A stretch of 64,000 bases of DNA from Ecdyonurus torrentis (GCA_949318235.1 OX439129.1:25658595-25722594), one strand, 5' to 3'. Positions 1 through 27,891 are shown, numbered from the stretch's first letter. Notes: a model not told the origin generated them from the letters alone. Numbers and translations are program-made.

Positions 1-112
1 TTCAAAAAAAAATATATTTCCTTTTTTTCTAAATGTTAATGTTCAATAAAAGTTATAATAAGCAATTATTTGCAAAAACAGCCTGCCATAGAAAATACAA
101 AGAGTATCTTTA

Positions 113-325
113 AGGAAGGCCACTCTCTTAAGATTGTAAGGCCACTCTCTTAAGATTGTAAGGCCACTCTACTTTAATAAAGAGACTGGCCAAACATGAT
201 AAGGCCACTCTCCTTAATATTAGGCCACTCTACTTATTATAAGGCCACTGGCCTTTTTTTTAAGGCCACTGTACTTTATTTTAAAGCCACTGGCCTTATT
301 CTTTAAAGCCACTCTCCTTATTTTT
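113..325. repeat. Minisatellite built on AAGGCCACTCT
   Basis: A degenerate tandem repeat with a unit of roughly 20-30 bases. The core AAGGCCACT(C/G) recurs about nine times, separated by T/A-rich spacers such as CTTAAGATTGT. It ends close to the run of N, so the array may be longer than shown and may have caused the assembly break. Confidence 0.85.
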
Positions 326-341
326 TTTAGCTGGGAGTATA

Positions 342-541
342 NNNNNNNNNNNNNNNNNNNNNNNNNNNNNNNNNNNNNNNNNNNNNNNNNNNNNNNNNNN
401 NNNNNNNNNNNNNNNNNNNNNNNNNNNNNNNNNNNNNNNNNNNNNNNNNNNNNNNNNNNNNNNNNNNNNNNNNNNNNNNNNNNNNNNNNNNNNNNNNNNN
501 NNNNNNNNNNNNNNNNNNNNNNNNNNNNNNNNNNNNNNNNN
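342..541. other. Assembly gap (200 N)
   Basis: Two hundred consecutive N. The round number suggests a placeholder rather than a measured gap. Confidence 0.98.
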
Positions 542-898
542 TAGTTGGTAGTCGGGATTATTTAAAAAGTAAAAGATTTTAATATCGTCGAAAAGGTAGA
601 AATTTCACCGATTTCACGGTTTTCTGAACAATTTCGCGCCTTGCACGAAACGAACGAGCAGCGATATTTCAGCTGTTCAAAGCAATGTTGCCATGTGCAT
701 CGTACATTTATGGTATTTGGTATGGTACATTTGTTTTGTTTTGTTGTGGTGCTACTGGTGATCGGTGAAACTTGTAACTGTTCGTAGTTTTCTCACACCA
801 GAAAATATTTATTAAATATAAACATTTGATCACATTACGTCGCATAAACCATCATAGTTTTTGTGTGTTTTTATTGCAAATAGCAACGATACAACACC
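542..898 (+). promoter_or_regulatory. 5' flank and probable 5' UTR of TRMT10C
   Basis: Unique-looking sequence between the gap and the TRMT10C start codon, less AT-rich than most of the window. It probably holds the promoter and 5' UTR, but no defined core element was identified. The context before the ATG is ACACC. Confidence 0.4.
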
Positions 899-2209
899 AT
901 GTCATTAGTTCAGCGATATGGGGTACAGTTGTTGCGGGTTTGTACGCAAGTTTTCAAGTTAAATAATCAAGTAGGTTTTTCCTCTGTCACAAAAGTAAAA
1001 TTATCAATGCAAAGACCATTGATATTGATAAAGGAAAAAGAAATTTTTTACTCCCAACAATGTCGTAGGAGTTCCACAGCTGTCATTGTAGAGAATGATA
1101 CTCTGGTAGGTGAAGCAAAAGAACCTATCAGTCCTACACAAATGTATGATAAAGTAGTAGACTTTAAAGCTATTACTGAAGGTAATTCAGAACTAGAAAA
1201 GAAACTGCGTGTATTATGCTTGGAGCATGAAGTATTTAGACAAGAAGGAATACTAGTTCCTCGTTCCTTGAACCCAGAACAATGGAAGCATCTACTCACA
1301 TTAGATAGCAGATCCAAGAGGAGAAAATATTACAAGTTCTTGTTTGGCATTGAAATAAAGAGAGAGAAAGAGAAGGCAAGAAAAGAACAGAGAACTAAAG
1401 AGAGAATGGAGCAGAAGCAAATTGAAGCTCAATTGGAGGAAGAAGAGAAACACATCAAATATGGTCTAGGTAATAATTCAATCTTTCTGCGTGTGTATGA
1501 TACAACAATAAACCAATATTATAATGCTAACTTAATACGTGCCATACAGTTTGGACAAAAAATCGTTATAGATTGTGATTATGATAAGCACATGACTCCA
1601 CAAGAAACATCAAATTGTGCCAAACAATTAATGTTAGCCTTTTCACAAAATCGTTTACACAGTGACCCTTTTGATATCCATCTATGCAATGCATTGCAAA
1701 CAAATCCTACCATGAAACAGTTATTAAAATTTATTCCAAATTTATATGAAAATTACTTTCCTCTAAATGTGCATCCTGAAAGCTATTTAGACATATTTCA
1801 AAAGCAAGATATTGTCTATCTAACCCCACACTGCAGAACTGAATTAGATAAGTTTGACCATGATGCTGTATACATTGTGGGAGCATTAGTTGATAAAACC
1901 AATAATGAACCACTATCTCTTGCTAAAGCTAAGAGGGAAGGCTTACGTATGGCTAAACTTCCTTTAGATAAATATCTGCAGTGGAGTGGAGGCTCAGGAA
2001 AAAGTCTTGCTATTAACCAGATGTTGCAAATAATGTGTGAAGTCCGTGGCACTGACAGTTGGGAACAAGCATTCAAACACGTCCCTCGACGAAAACTTAC
2101 CAATGATGAAACATTTTCTTCCCAACCTGAAGACTACAGCAGACAAAAACCTTTCCAGTCTCGTTCAGGAACTAGACCCTATTTAAAGAAAACTAACAAA
2201 TACTATTAA
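899..2209 (+). CDS. TRMT10C: Mitochondrial ribonuclease P protein 1 (tRNA methyltransferase 10 homolog C)
   Basis: A single-exon frame of 436 aa. Family knowledge: TRMT10C is the SPOUT-fold tRNA m1R9 methyltransferase of animal mitochondria and, with the dehydrogenase SDR5C1 and the nuclease PRORP, forms protein-only RNase P that cleaves tRNA 5' leaders. Seen here: an N-terminus of about 40 residues rich in R/K/S/V without acids, suiting a mitochondrial import signal; a Lys/Glu-rich helical stretch at about 150-185; and the TRM10 domain from about 195, with KIVIDCDYD near 220-228, YIVGALVDK near 326-333 carrying the conserved family Asp, and LPLDKYLQWSGGSGKSLAINQ near 355-375 in the cofactor-binding loop region. 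The last 40 or so residues are low-complexity and basic. Length fits animal MRPP1. The start is the first ATG of the frame. Convergent with DHX8. Confidence 0.93.
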   Translation: MSLVQRYGVQLLRVCTQVFKLNNQVGFSSVTKVKLSMQRPLILIKEKEIFYSQQCRRSSTAVIVENDTLVGEAKEPISPTQMYDKVVDFKAITEGNSELEKKLRVLCLEHEVFRQEGILVPRSLNPEQWKHLLTLDSRSKRRKYYKFLFGIEIKREKEKARKEQRTKERMEQKQIEAQLEEEEKHIKYGLGNNSIFLRVYDTTINQYYNANLIRAIQFGQKIVIDCDYDKHMTPQETSNCAKQLMLAFSQNRLHSDPFDIHLCNALQTNPTMKQLLKFIPNLYENYFPLNVHPESYLDIFQKQDIVYLTPHCRTELDKFDHDAVYIVGALVDKTNNEPLSLAKAKREGLRMAKLPLDKYLQWSGGSGKSLAINQMLQIMCEVRGTDSWEQAFKHVPRRKLTNDETFSSQPEDYSRQKPFQSRSGTRPYLKKTNKYY

Positions 2210-2515
2210 AATTATTGTATGAGCTTGCTATTTAAACTGTTCATTGTTCCATTCAATAAATTATAGTGAATGTCTGAATACTCTTTGTAGGCTACTATAA
2301 ATAAATGTAATATGTATTTAGAAATAAAATATGTATTTAAAATCTTAAATTACTATTTTTATTGATGCTCTTAGCAATCAATTTAAATTACACCAAACAA
2401 TATTAATAATATGTACAAATGTTATATTTGGACAAAAAAGTTTACAAAAAGTCACACTAAATTTAGTTAATGTAATATACAAACTACACGTAATGCAAAA
2501 TTAAATATTAAGTTA
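2210..2515. other. Convergent 3' UTR interval between TRMT10C and DHX8
   Basis: 306 bases separate the two stop codons. AATAAA for TRMT10C lies at 2255-2260, with further + strand hexamers near 2300 and 2322. A minus-strand AATAAA for DHX8 lies near 2358-2363. The two mRNAs therefore probably end within about 100 bases of each other. Confidence 0.6.
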
Positions 2516-17425
<14,910 letters not shown>

Positions 17426-18089
17426 ACTTATAAAATACTACTTTTATTGGCACAAAAACGAAAAGTTTACGATTTCTGTATGTCCAGGTCCAGTATGTAG
17501 TAAACAAATCTACGATTGCGATTCGATAGTCGATACAGATTCAAACGAGCTAAGTGATTAGATAAGAAAAACTATGTAATGTACGGTCAACAATGCGCAG
17601 TACCCTAATTTATAATCAAATTTTTTACAAATGCGCAGCTTCTGTATGCGCTTTATGCCACTTTTGTTATTTTATTTTCTGAACAGCTGATGGTAAAAAA
17701 AAGAAAAAAAACTGGAAGTTTGAGGTTAGGTTAAGGCTTGAGTGGGCTTGAGGTTTGAGGGAACTTTACATGGAATAGTGAATACACAACCATACACAAC
17801 CGTAGCCGCAGTAGAAGAAGGAACATTAATTTATGCATTTGTCTTGTCTATAATACATACATGTATGCATATCTTTTGACTATAAATACAAGTGTTAAAA
17901 TAGTCTTAAAAGTTTCATAACAAAAAAATCCAAGCAGCAGCAACTGCAACACGCATACCTATACAGAATCGGAGGTAAAAATGTATTTTATGTATATTTA
18001 TAAATTTTGATTTTATGCATAATTATGGTGTGTTATTGTATTCACGCATGTATTATGTGTTTATAATATGATCATGCATATTTTATGTA
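17426..18089. other. 5' flank of DHX8
   Basis: 664 bases upstream of the DHX8 start codon. The 5' UTR and promoter must lie here. AT-rich with no recognisable element; no convincing ORF. Confidence 0.4.
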
Positions 18090-19603
18090 CACAGTCAACC
18101 AGGGTGACTTTGAACACTTTTTGCAGTATTTTGCAAAAATAACTTCAAAAATAATTTTTTCAGTGCAACCAAAAAATTTGGGGTGGTGTAGCTCACTTAC
18201 TACTACTAACCCCATGTGTTGTTTTTAAATTTCCTCAAAAACCCTAATTAACAAAAAATTAAAGCTGGGTGTTCAAAGTCACCCCGGCTCCGGGGTGACT
18301 TTGAACACCTAAATTAAAAAAATTATTACTGGCTTTGGGTTGAATTTTGAGCCTTAAACTTCCATGGACCCTATTACTAGGGGTCTTGTGATATGACATA
18401 TCAACTCTAGGTCTACCCCCAACCCCCGAATTTAATTATTTTAATTTTATTTGCCCAAAATTAATTTTAACCATATATTTTCAATTGGAAATCAATGCAT
18501 ATTTGTACAAAATGAAGTTAATTTTACTTTGCTAAGCAATTTAATTTCTAATTTTATAATATCTGAATGGTATTTGATAGTTTTACCCTTAATTAATGGT
18601 AATTAGTAATTTTTTTACTGGATTGCCAAAATTCAATGTTAAAGATAGGGGAAAAAATTAATATTTTATTTTTCAGCTGAATTTTTGGTTATGAGTATAT
18701 CAACCAGTACTTAATAAGGTGGTGTCTCTAATTTTTAGCTGCCCGGCACCCTTGACCCTGAAATGACCCTTGCTTTTTTAAATTTTAACTTAAGAGAAAT
18801 TTTAACAGCACCATTGAATTCCTAGGCCCTTAAAACCTAAGAATTGACACCTTGGTTGTTCACATGTCAAAAACCATACTTTTTAGGGTAGGGTCATGAC
18901 CCTTTCCTGCGGACGGACCCTTTTTTCAAAACAGTCTTAACCTGGGAATGGATTGAAATATTTTGACAAGTAAGATGTTGTTATGTAGGTTTTTGGGGGC
19001 AAGCAATCCAATGGTGAGGTTAAAACTTTGCTAAGTGTCAAGGAAAAGATTTTCAGGGTCACTTAAGGGTCAAGTGTCAGATGAAAAATATGATACTCGT
19101 TAAATTCTCTAGCCCCTTGAATACAAAATGCCAAAGTTTCAGAACGATACAGCTAAATTAAATTTTAAGGCCTATACTTAACATGGGAAATGTGCCTCGG
19201 AGGTGTTCAAAGTCACCCCGGGTAGGTGTTCAAAGTCACCCCGGAGGACAAATTAGGCTATAAAAAATCAACCTCTTGCCCGATTGCAATAAAATTTGGT
19301 ATACATTGTCAGGAAGGTATATCTAACAAGATGGTACCAGATTCATATGCTAGCTTTCACCCCACCACCCTCCAGGGTAGAAAGTTTAAGGGTGTGTGTT
19401 TATTGTTAACTTTTCCACTTCTTGGAAAATAATTTTTTCTGGGAAAACAAACAATAGAGGGAACTGAAAAAGCCAGCGAAATTAAATCTGAACATGTGCA
19501 CTATGCACACACAAAATTTAAACATAGTGGCACCACCCACTATTGAGTAACAAGGGTGGAAAGTTAAAGTAGCCAAGTGTTCAAAGTCACCCCGGTTGAC
19601 TGT
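18090..19603. mobile_element. 1.5-kb DNA transposon-like element, GGGGTGACTTTGAACAC family
   Basis: Inverted ends ACAGTCAACC(A/C)GGGTGAC...GAACAC at 18090-18118 and 19576-19603. The motif GGGGTGACTTTGAACAC recurs internally in both orientations: a back-to-back pair at 18269-18308 and two direct copies at 19203-19241. No transposase frame is visible, so it is non-autonomous. The 181-bp copy at 5643-5823 has the same ends. Confidence 0.75.
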
Positions 19604-21327
19604 ATGTTTGTATGTATGTATATAATGTATATTTGCATCCCCCCCCCCCCCCAAAAAAAAATTGCGAGTTTTGCGGTTTAGTTTCCTGTGCCTAAATGTA
19701 TAAATTATGATATATTTGGGTATTTTACATACATGAATATACCCACACACGTTATACATATGTTATGTATATATACATACATTATACATATTATGTAGCA
19801 CTATAGTATGTACATATGTACATATATATGTCTTTACATTATGTACATTATATGATATGTTGATGACCACCGCGAGTAAGTGCATGGTCATGTTGAGTGG
19901 TGATGTATCAGCTTGTGCGTTACCATGAGTGCGGTGCAGAGACAGATAGACCATAGACTAGTATGGCCTTATATGTAATTGTGTGTTCTGCGAGGCAGTT
20001 ATTAGGCCATACTGCTCATTCATACAGCATATATGAGCATATATTGTCATCAGGGAAGATAAAATATGACCCCCCGTAGCTGTTTTAAAATAAGGCAGGC
20101 CAAGTACTTAGACTGCTGCACATTCATGGTAATGAGTCCTGCCATTATAATATAATAAGTGGTCCAAGTATATACTATAGGGTTTGGTGTTAGGAGCACC
20201 CAGAGGTGTGTGCAGTGTTTCAGGCCTCTGTTGTGGTAACCAAATTACATGTAAAGAATTCCTGGTCCACTTTCTAAGAGGATTATCATGACGTCAAAGA
20301 TATATGTACCAAATTGTAAATTCCTTACTTACCAAAAATTGCTGTATACAGAACTTTTTTTTTACTTAAATGGATGATAATTTAATAATTTTAATAAAAA
20401 AAAACTATATAGGTGTGATTAGAACTAGTAAAACAAATTTAAAGTATGCACACCTTTACATGTTTTATGATAATAAAACTGTGTGACCGTAAGATTTCAC
20501 TGGTAAGAAGCATTATATGAGTGATTTTTTGCCGATTTCTAAACTAGCTTGATATGGAGTGAGAGGCAAGATTCTTAATCTGTGAACCTTTTTGAAAAAC
20601 AGAAAACAATTAGTGGTCATAAAAAATATACTCCAATCAATTTTATTATCTGGAACTGTTTTATGAAACAGTTTGATTATGATAAAACTTATGGAACTAT
20701 TTATGTAAGGGTATAGGATTAAACACCTGAAACCTCAATCTTACACAATACAACAAAATTTGAGCACAGAGGGAAATGGTTGCGGGCACCCTAAAGAGTA
20801 ACAATAGTGTTGAAAATAAATGCACTTATTAATTTGTTGGAAAAAAAACACTTAAATTTAAGAAAATTGCCGACTTTTTCTTTTGTATTACTCATGTAAA
20901 TGATATCTGATATCTAAAAATGTGTTTAAATAATTTTTGAGATTTTTTTTATTATTATTATTATTAATAATAAAAATACAAATTGATTTAGCTTTTGTCC
21001 TCTATTAAGTTTTAAGTAATTAAGTTATTGGTATGTAAGGTTTGATCATAAAAATATTTGGTTTGTAATTCTATTTCTATTAATATCAAGCATTTGCAGT
21101 ATCAATTATTTTTATCTGGTCTAGACTACCTTGAAAGGCTATAAATTTTATTACCATGTGTGTACACAGAACTTATTATACAGTACCGTACCTTCTCACT
21201 TTAAAAAGTAAATAGATTATTTATAAATCAGACAGGAAAAAAAAAAAGTACCATTGTATAATAGTACCATAATAAAAGGTTAATTTTAAAATGTAATTTG
21301 TTTCACCAGGCGAGAAGATAAAAAAAT
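19604..21327. other. Intergenic sequence upstream of the SLC2 gene
   Basis: AT-rich with TATG/TACA-rich low-complexity at 19600-19850 and a poly(C)-poly(A) junction near 19640. No gene or defined repeat seen. TTTCACCAG at 21300-21309 could be an acceptor joining an upstream 5' UTR exon to the coding exon. Confidence 0.4.
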
Positions 21328-22253
21328 ATGGAAGTTGAAGACAAGGATGCCAATGCTTGCTCTTCTTGTTATCGAAGCAGCAATATTTCTCTAGACAGAG
21401 CAAAGGACATTGTCAAAGGTTCTCTCAAAGCATTAAATAATACAAAATCAGAAACAGACAATCGAGAGCCAACAATAGGGTTCACTATGGTAGAAGGAGA
21501 AAGACCATCCAAGCAGGTGAAATTTTGGTAAGATTTACAAATGTCACATATTTTACAGCGTAAATTTGTTATAGAATTGGACGTTTCTGCTCATTTTAAC
21601 TGGCATTGTAACAACCATTGGATCTTCAATGCCTGTTGGCTACAACATAGGTGTTATGAATACACCACAGATTGTGAGTTTCTAAATTGAACCGTATTTC
21701 ACATTTTATTATTTTAACTGTATTATTTTAATATAATAATACTGTATATTATACCGCACCGCTATTGGTGGCATTTAAGAAAGTATATAATATGATATTC
21801 TCAAATTTTAAGCTTTTATTTTCAATGTCTTTGTCACTTTTATATTCTTAATTTTTATTAATTTATTTCTTGTATGCATATTTTAATTTGTTTGTCATTT
21901 AGATAATAGTTTTTTTTATTCATCTTTGGATATGTCATATCTTTTAAAAACAAGCCAATCAGTAACAAGCGAGCCAGAGTGTAAAAGACTAACACTTATC
22001 TCTTTTTTCTTTTCTTTCTTTCTCTCTTTCTTTTTCTTTTTTTTTTTTTAATGTATTTTTGACATGCATAGTTGATAATATATTTATTTACTCCATCAAA
22101 GTTGATAAAAGAGAAGAAAAAAATATATTTTGTTTTGGTTTATGAAAAATCTATTGCTAATTTCATAAGCATAATACTTTATTAGACTTTATCATTTTGA
22201 GATATAAAGTATTATTGGCATGAAGCCAGTATTGTGTATCAGAGAATAAATTA

Positions 22254-22304
<51 letters not shown>

Positions 22305-24849
22305 TGATAATGCAATAATGTGATTTAGTTAAACTGATTTTTGTGGATTTTTTAATTAAATTATTGCATGTTTGTGCTACTAACCACACAAAAATTTAAT
22401 TATAATTTTTGAATTAGTAAAAAATATGGATAAATTAAAGAAAAATACACCGCTATGGAGTTAAAGAAATATGAAACTATGCAAGGGCCTAATCATAATA
22501 AGGAGGTGACCTATAGCTAGGGAATAAAATCTTGTTAGCACAGAAATAATAAAAAAAATACGTAGTTTTTGACACAACACTACAAGAGACACAAGAGTAA
22601 TAAAGTGAACTTTATGGACAAAATTGAAGGAGGTAGGGGACCATAGATGGCAGCGCAGGGAAATTTGCATAAGAAAAATTTGGCCATATTGGATAACAGT
22701 TGATATTTACCTATCTCAAGTCAAGATACTACATACAAGATAGCGACACCAACTGGTTCCATGTTAATTTTAGCGGCATTGTGATTGATCAAATTTGATC
22801 ACGTGACCTTCAACTCGGGCGCTGATTGGCTTAGACACCCATTTTGAATTTCGCGGCTTCCCAGTTTGGTCGAGCATGTCCTTATCTTGTATGTAGTATC
22901 TTGCCTATCTTAAAATACCGTGCTGCCATCTATGCTCCCCTACCTCCTTAATACATAGTTATTATGCTAGCTCATTTCAGCACAATTTGTTCAATACTGC
23001 ATAATCTATGCTGTACTTCAAATTAATTATGTTACATTACACATAGCATAATATTATGTTGTAGAGTAGAGAGGATATAATTATTTATTTTGTTCTAATT
23101 TAGCATCATTTATGCCATACATGCAGCATAAATTACTCAATTTCTACTTTTCATGTATAGTGTATAGAATATATCTTCACTATGATGAGGCCCTTGCTAA
23201 TTTCCTCCGTCCTTTCCTTTTAAGATAATAGGTGACCACTTGATATCTGACAAACTGAACGACATGAAATGAAATATAAAATTAACATGAAGCAAAGATG
23301 CAATATTTACTTAAATGACAAAAACATGCAAACAAGATTAAATATTTAAGTTTTTCCACTTTGAAGATAACCTCTAAATATTAAAATTCAAAGTTTAACA
23401 CCAACTTTTAAGTCAAATTAAAAACTTTTTTATTTTATTAATAAAACTTTTTATTGGCACAAAAACCATATTTTAAAATAAATTTACTACTATTTTGTGA
23501 TTAAACTTATTTGTTTTGCTGGATATAAATAACGTAAAAAGAATTATTCTGAAAATATAGTTCCTCATTTGACTAATGGTCGCACCAAGCTGTTCACCTA
23601 CTACCTTAATAGGAATGCAAGACACTAATAGCAATAAGACAAGGCTTATAATTATAAATTAATGTCTTTTTTTATTTACAGATAATCAAAGAATTTTGCA
23701 ATGCATCTGTGATTGCCCGCTATGATGTAGTGTCCAATGAAATACAACTTAATTTTTTGTGGTCATGCATTGTGTCAATATTTCTTATTGGTGGTATGAT
23801 TGGCTCTTTGTCGGGTAGTTGGATTGCAGATAAGTGGGGAAGGTAAACGTATATTACTTACTAGCTCTTTCATAATAATAATAATTATAAAATAGTAATA
23901 ATAGAAAAAAATAATTCAATAATGCTCATCAAGTTAAAAAAAAAAAATTCTTCTCTTTCAGAAAAGGCACACTATTAGTTACACATGTATTAAATATAAT
24001 TGCTGCTGTTTTATTTTTGTCTTCTCCTGCTGCATCTTCAGTGGAGCTACTACTAATTGCCAGACTTTTGCTTGGACTTGCTGGAGGTATGATTTTCATA
24101 CATATAATTCAGTGTCTTTCATTCCCTTTTATAATACCTTTTATCTTTCAGGAATAACTACAAGCATTTTGCCTATGTACCTAACTGAAATAGCCCCACT
24201 GGAATTACGAGGAGCCTTGGGAACATTGTGTCCTCTAGGACTTACTGTTGGAGTAGTTGTATCACAAGTTTTAGGGCTTCATTCTGTGCTAGGTCTGTGG
24301 CAAGTGCTGTCGCTGTGTTAAAATAATAATAATAATAATAAATTAATTATAATACATATAATTAATAATAATTTGTAAATTGTCATTTTCTTTCAGGAAC
24401 ACCAACTACTTGGCATTACCTTCTTGCCTTGTATGGCCTTCTAATTTTAATAGCAGCAGTTGCTCATCCATTTTTACCTGAGAGTCCTAAATATCTTTAT
24501 GTAATTTGCAAAGAAGAAGAGAGAGGGGCAAAAGGTAAATATAAAATACTATGCTATATTGAATTAGAAAATGAATGAAAAATAAAAATTCTTCATAATA
24601 TTCATTTTTGTAGAACTATCCCGTCTAAGAGGTGTACCTGTTTCACAATTACATGGTGAATTGCAAGCAATAAAGTCATCTAGTAAACTTGAAGCTGGCA
24701 AATGGAGTGTGAAAAAATTATTGATGACTCCTGAATTGCGATGGCCACTTATACTTGTGTGTGCTCTCCAAGGAGGGCAACAATTGAGTGGTATTAATGC
24801 GGTATGCCATCATAATTCAATCATATATTAATTTTTAAGTTGTGTGTAT

Positions 24850-24916
<67 letters not shown>

Positions 24917-25680
24917 TTTAATATATGTGACATGTTTTATAGGTTTTCTACTACTCTGTTCCAATATTTTTGAGTGCTGGATTGGATGATGTTGGCAGCC
25001 AGTATGCCAGCATAGGATGTGGCATTGTTAATTTTGTTGTTGCTATTCTTGCAATGGTACTTGCTAATCGATACAGTAGACGTAAACTAATGTTCTTTAG
25101 TTGCGGAACAGTATGTGCATGCCTCAGTTTCCTTACCATTGCAATATTAAACATTGTAAGTACACATGAATAGTATTGAAATATATAACAACTTCACATG
25201 ATATTAAATTTGGATTTTATTTGAATTTAGGATACCATTTCTTGGATGCCTTATTTTGCAATTGCAATGGTATTGTCTTATGTTTTTTTCTATGGATTTG
25301 GACTTGGACCTATACCTTACTTTATTGGATCAGGTAATATATCTGATATGTATTAGTATAGTAGCACAATTTTCTTTATTTTTTTTTTATTTTTTTGTAA
25401 CTGGTGTTATTATTGCTTCACAGAATTGTTTACTGTTGGGCCACGTCCTGCTGCAATGGCTCTTGGAAGTATGGCAAACTGGACTGGCAATTTTTTTGTT
25501 GGCATGACATTTCCTAGTCTACAGTCTTTGATCGGAGCATACTCATTTGTGCCTTTTGTTGTGATGACTGCTCTGCTTAGCGTCCTTCTGTGGTGGAGAT
25601 TGCCAGAAACACTCGGAGTGGATCCAGTTGACCCTGAATGTGAGGAAATTGCAGAAGAAAACAGAACTCTTGCGCCATAG
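21328..25680 (+). CDS. SLC2A1-like: Facilitative glucose/hexose transporter (SLC2 family, class-I-like)
   Basis: Ten exons join in frame to 537 aa: 21328-21516, 21575-21673, 23682-23842, 23962-24086, 24152-24292, 24397-24534, 24614-24801, 24943-25155, 25231-25333, 25424-25680. SLC2 proteins are 12-helix plasma-membrane uniporters of the major facilitator superfamily. Seen: PVGYNIGVMNTPQ in TM1; DKWGRK near 145-151; RLLLGLAGG; YLTEIAPLELRGA in TM4 and the loop after it; PESPKYLY after TM6 (about 265); QQLSGINAVFYYS in TM7 (340-352), whose QLSGIN is typical of class I; GFGLGPIPYF in TM10 (about 440); FTVGPRPAA; and LPETLG near the C-terminus in place of PETKG. The first 63 residues are hydrophilic and longer than in human GLUT1. 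Introns are mostly under 200 bases except intron 2 (2 kb). The exon 1 donor (CAG/GTGAAA) is weak and the least certain join. Confidence 0.92.
22256..22302. repeat. (GA)n microsatellite
   Basis: About 23 GA repeats in intron 2 of the SLC2 gene. Confidence 0.95.
22430..23225. mobile_element. Penelope-like element derivative, copy 4, with nested MITE
   Basis: Left end ACACCGCTATGGAGTTAAAG...GCAAGGGCC and CTTGTTAGCACAGA; right end ATGAGGCCCTTGCTAATTTC in opposite orientation. Diverged from the other copies. An unrelated hairpin element is nested inside. It lies in SLC2 intron 2. Confidence 0.6.
22626..22951. mobile_element. 326-bp hairpin MITE nested in the PLE derivative
   Basis: Inverted ends AAGGAGGTAGGGGACCATAG and CTATGCTCCCCTACCTCCTT, with mirrored ATGGCAGC and with ACATACAAGATA / TATCTTGTATGT further in. 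Confidence 0.75.
24852..24914. repeat. (TA)n(CA)n compound microsatellite
   Basis: TA repeats then CA repeats in SLC2 intron 7. Confidence 0.95.
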
Positions 25681-25779
25681 AATGCCTTAAAAAATATCAA
25701 GAGAATATTGTATATATTTTCTCACTCACTCTTTTTACACACACCTTTGTCTTAAATTTTTAGTTAAGGGATAACTTAA

Positions 25780-26148
25780 AGCAATACTTATCCCTAAAAA
25801 TAAGCATTTTTTGTTTTCTAAAACAATGCAGTAATATTTAGTCATTTATTTGACTTTTCTAGTCTGCGGGATAAGCGAGCCCCTCAAAGGTAATGATATT
25901 GAGTACACGCCCCTCTACTATGAGAGTAAAAAATTTGTACCCCTTGCTCTACCTGCTATGCTGACCTGAAAAGGTGTACAGATTTTTTACTTGCGCAGTA
26001 AAGGAAATCTACTACATCAGAGCTTTCCTCTTTACCCTCGAAGGGCTTGCTCATCCCGCGGGCTAGAAAAGTCAAATAAATGACTAATTTCTTTGAATTG
26101 TTTAGAAGAAGAACAAATGTTAATTATTTTTAGGGTTAAGCATCCGCT
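25780..26148. mobile_element. 369-bp inverted-repeat element with TTAA target site
   Basis: TTAA at 25776-25779 and 26149-26152 flanks inverted ends AAAGC and GCTTT. The arms mirror each other further in: ATCCCTAAAAATAA / TTATTTTTAGGG, AGTCATTTATTTGACTTTTC and its complement, and GCGGGAT. Probably within the SLC2 3' UTR, as it starts 100 bases after the stop. TTAA duplications suit piggyBac or Kolobok transposons. Confidence 0.75.
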
Positions 26149-27583
26149 TTAATATAGGTTATAATTTTTTTTTTATTACATTTATGTTTTTAGTGTTTTA
26201 TTTTTATTCTTTATGTTGAGCAAACGATTATATTATGCATAGCTGGAATTGTTCTTGATAATCTTAATAGGACTTTAAGAACGTCCTAACATAAATAAAT
26301 TATAAATAATAATGATGGCATAAATAATAAAAAAAATTAATTAAAAAGAACAAAATAAGAAGAAAAATTAGTAAATGGGAACATAGAACACACAAAGTAG
26401 TGTTTGCCATAATGGCAGTGTGTTTTGTTTTTACTGTATGGTCTTTAAAATGTTCAACAGGCCCTGACATGGTTTCTAATAAAGCACATGATAAGATTGG
26501 CATGGACTGTACATGACGATTCCACAACACTTTGGGCTGTGTCTTCTCTACTCAGAGTTGGATAACCACTTGGGAAATGGGAAGGGAGGAAGCAATAATT
26601 ATCGTTAAAAAAAGCTTGCTATTTGTTCTAATATTTTGCTCCGTCTTTTTTTTTTTTTTTTTTTTTTTTTTTATATATATAGGTTATTGTTATTTTTTGT
26701 TCTTCCCTTCCTCTCTTTACCGCAAATCTATTCTGCTTACTCATAAGAATGACACTTCTAGACATAAATGTCTGTCTGTCTATCTACTTTTTTTTCTAAT
26801 AATATTTTTGTATTGTAACTTTTAAGTTTCCTGTAATTTTTTCTGTGTTGAGCTGTTCACAATGACGCACAAATTCACAATTTTTTTTTCATAAAAGTCA
26901 AAATAACATTAATGTCGTATCTTCACATGAGAGTTATCATGTGAATTTACGCGTCACTGTGAACAGCCCATTAAGTTTATAGTTTTTCCAAACACTTATA
27001 GATTATAAAAGGCTTTTAAATGGCTGGACCTTTTTTTAGCCAACCAAGCAAAGGGGGATGCAAGGGTACTGACATGCCATTATTCCAAAGATGTAAGTTT
27101 TAGTTATAGTAAACCAAAAAATGTTTTATTTTTTGTCATTGAATTAATGTTATATTTAATATTGCTTTTTAACCTTCAAATGTTATTCCTTTAGTGGATG
27201 TGTTTGCATGGTAACTGCAGGAGTGGATATATATATATTCAAGTTTCAAAGTTTTCAGTTTACTGTAAGTGTGTTTCCTGCCATATGTATGACATATATA
27301 CCTAACCATAGATTGCTTGAAGCTTATATTGTGATTTTGCTGTTATCAAAGAAGGTATCAGTGGTATCAAGAGCTAACATGAAATACATAGAAGTTACAA
27401 TTTGTACTGGTGATAAGATAAGTGAATTTGCATTACTTTTTTATTGCTATATTAAACAATATCATATATTATTATTATATTATATGCCTATATATTATTT
27501 CATTGAAGATAAAAGTGCCTATTGCATAAAATAGTAATAAAAGTTGTGTTAACTGCAGAGCTTTATTATTATTATTATTTTAA

Positions 27584-27891
27584 AGGCGTAGAACACCTTG
27601 CACAAAAAACATGTCTAATATCCTAACATACTTAAATATCTACGTTGATTTTGCCGGAGTCACTTCTTTCTAATTTATTTGCCATTCAAAAAATGACAGC
27701 TGCGGGTTTGTGACGTCATAGCACGCCTGTTTCCGCGCGTTTGGACTAGTGAGCTATGACGTCACAAACCCGCAGCTGTCATTTTTTGAATGGAAAGTAA
27801 ATTAGAAATCAATGACTCCAGGCAAATCAACATTGATATTTAGGTATGTTAGGATATTAGACATGGTTTTTGTTCAAGGTGTTCTATGCCT
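27584..27891. mobile_element. 308-bp inverted-repeat element with TTAA target site
   Basis: TTAA at 27580-27583 and 27892-27895 flanks ends AGGC(G/A)TAGAACACCTTG. Arms are mirrored almost to the centre near 27738, including TGACAGCTGCGGGTTTGTGA. No relation to the 25780 element beyond the TTAA. Confidence 0.8.

Noticed and set aside
27208..27534. 108-codon open frame downstream of the SLC2 gene
   Set aside because: AT-driven composition rich in Ile, Tyr and Leu; no motif and no splice support.
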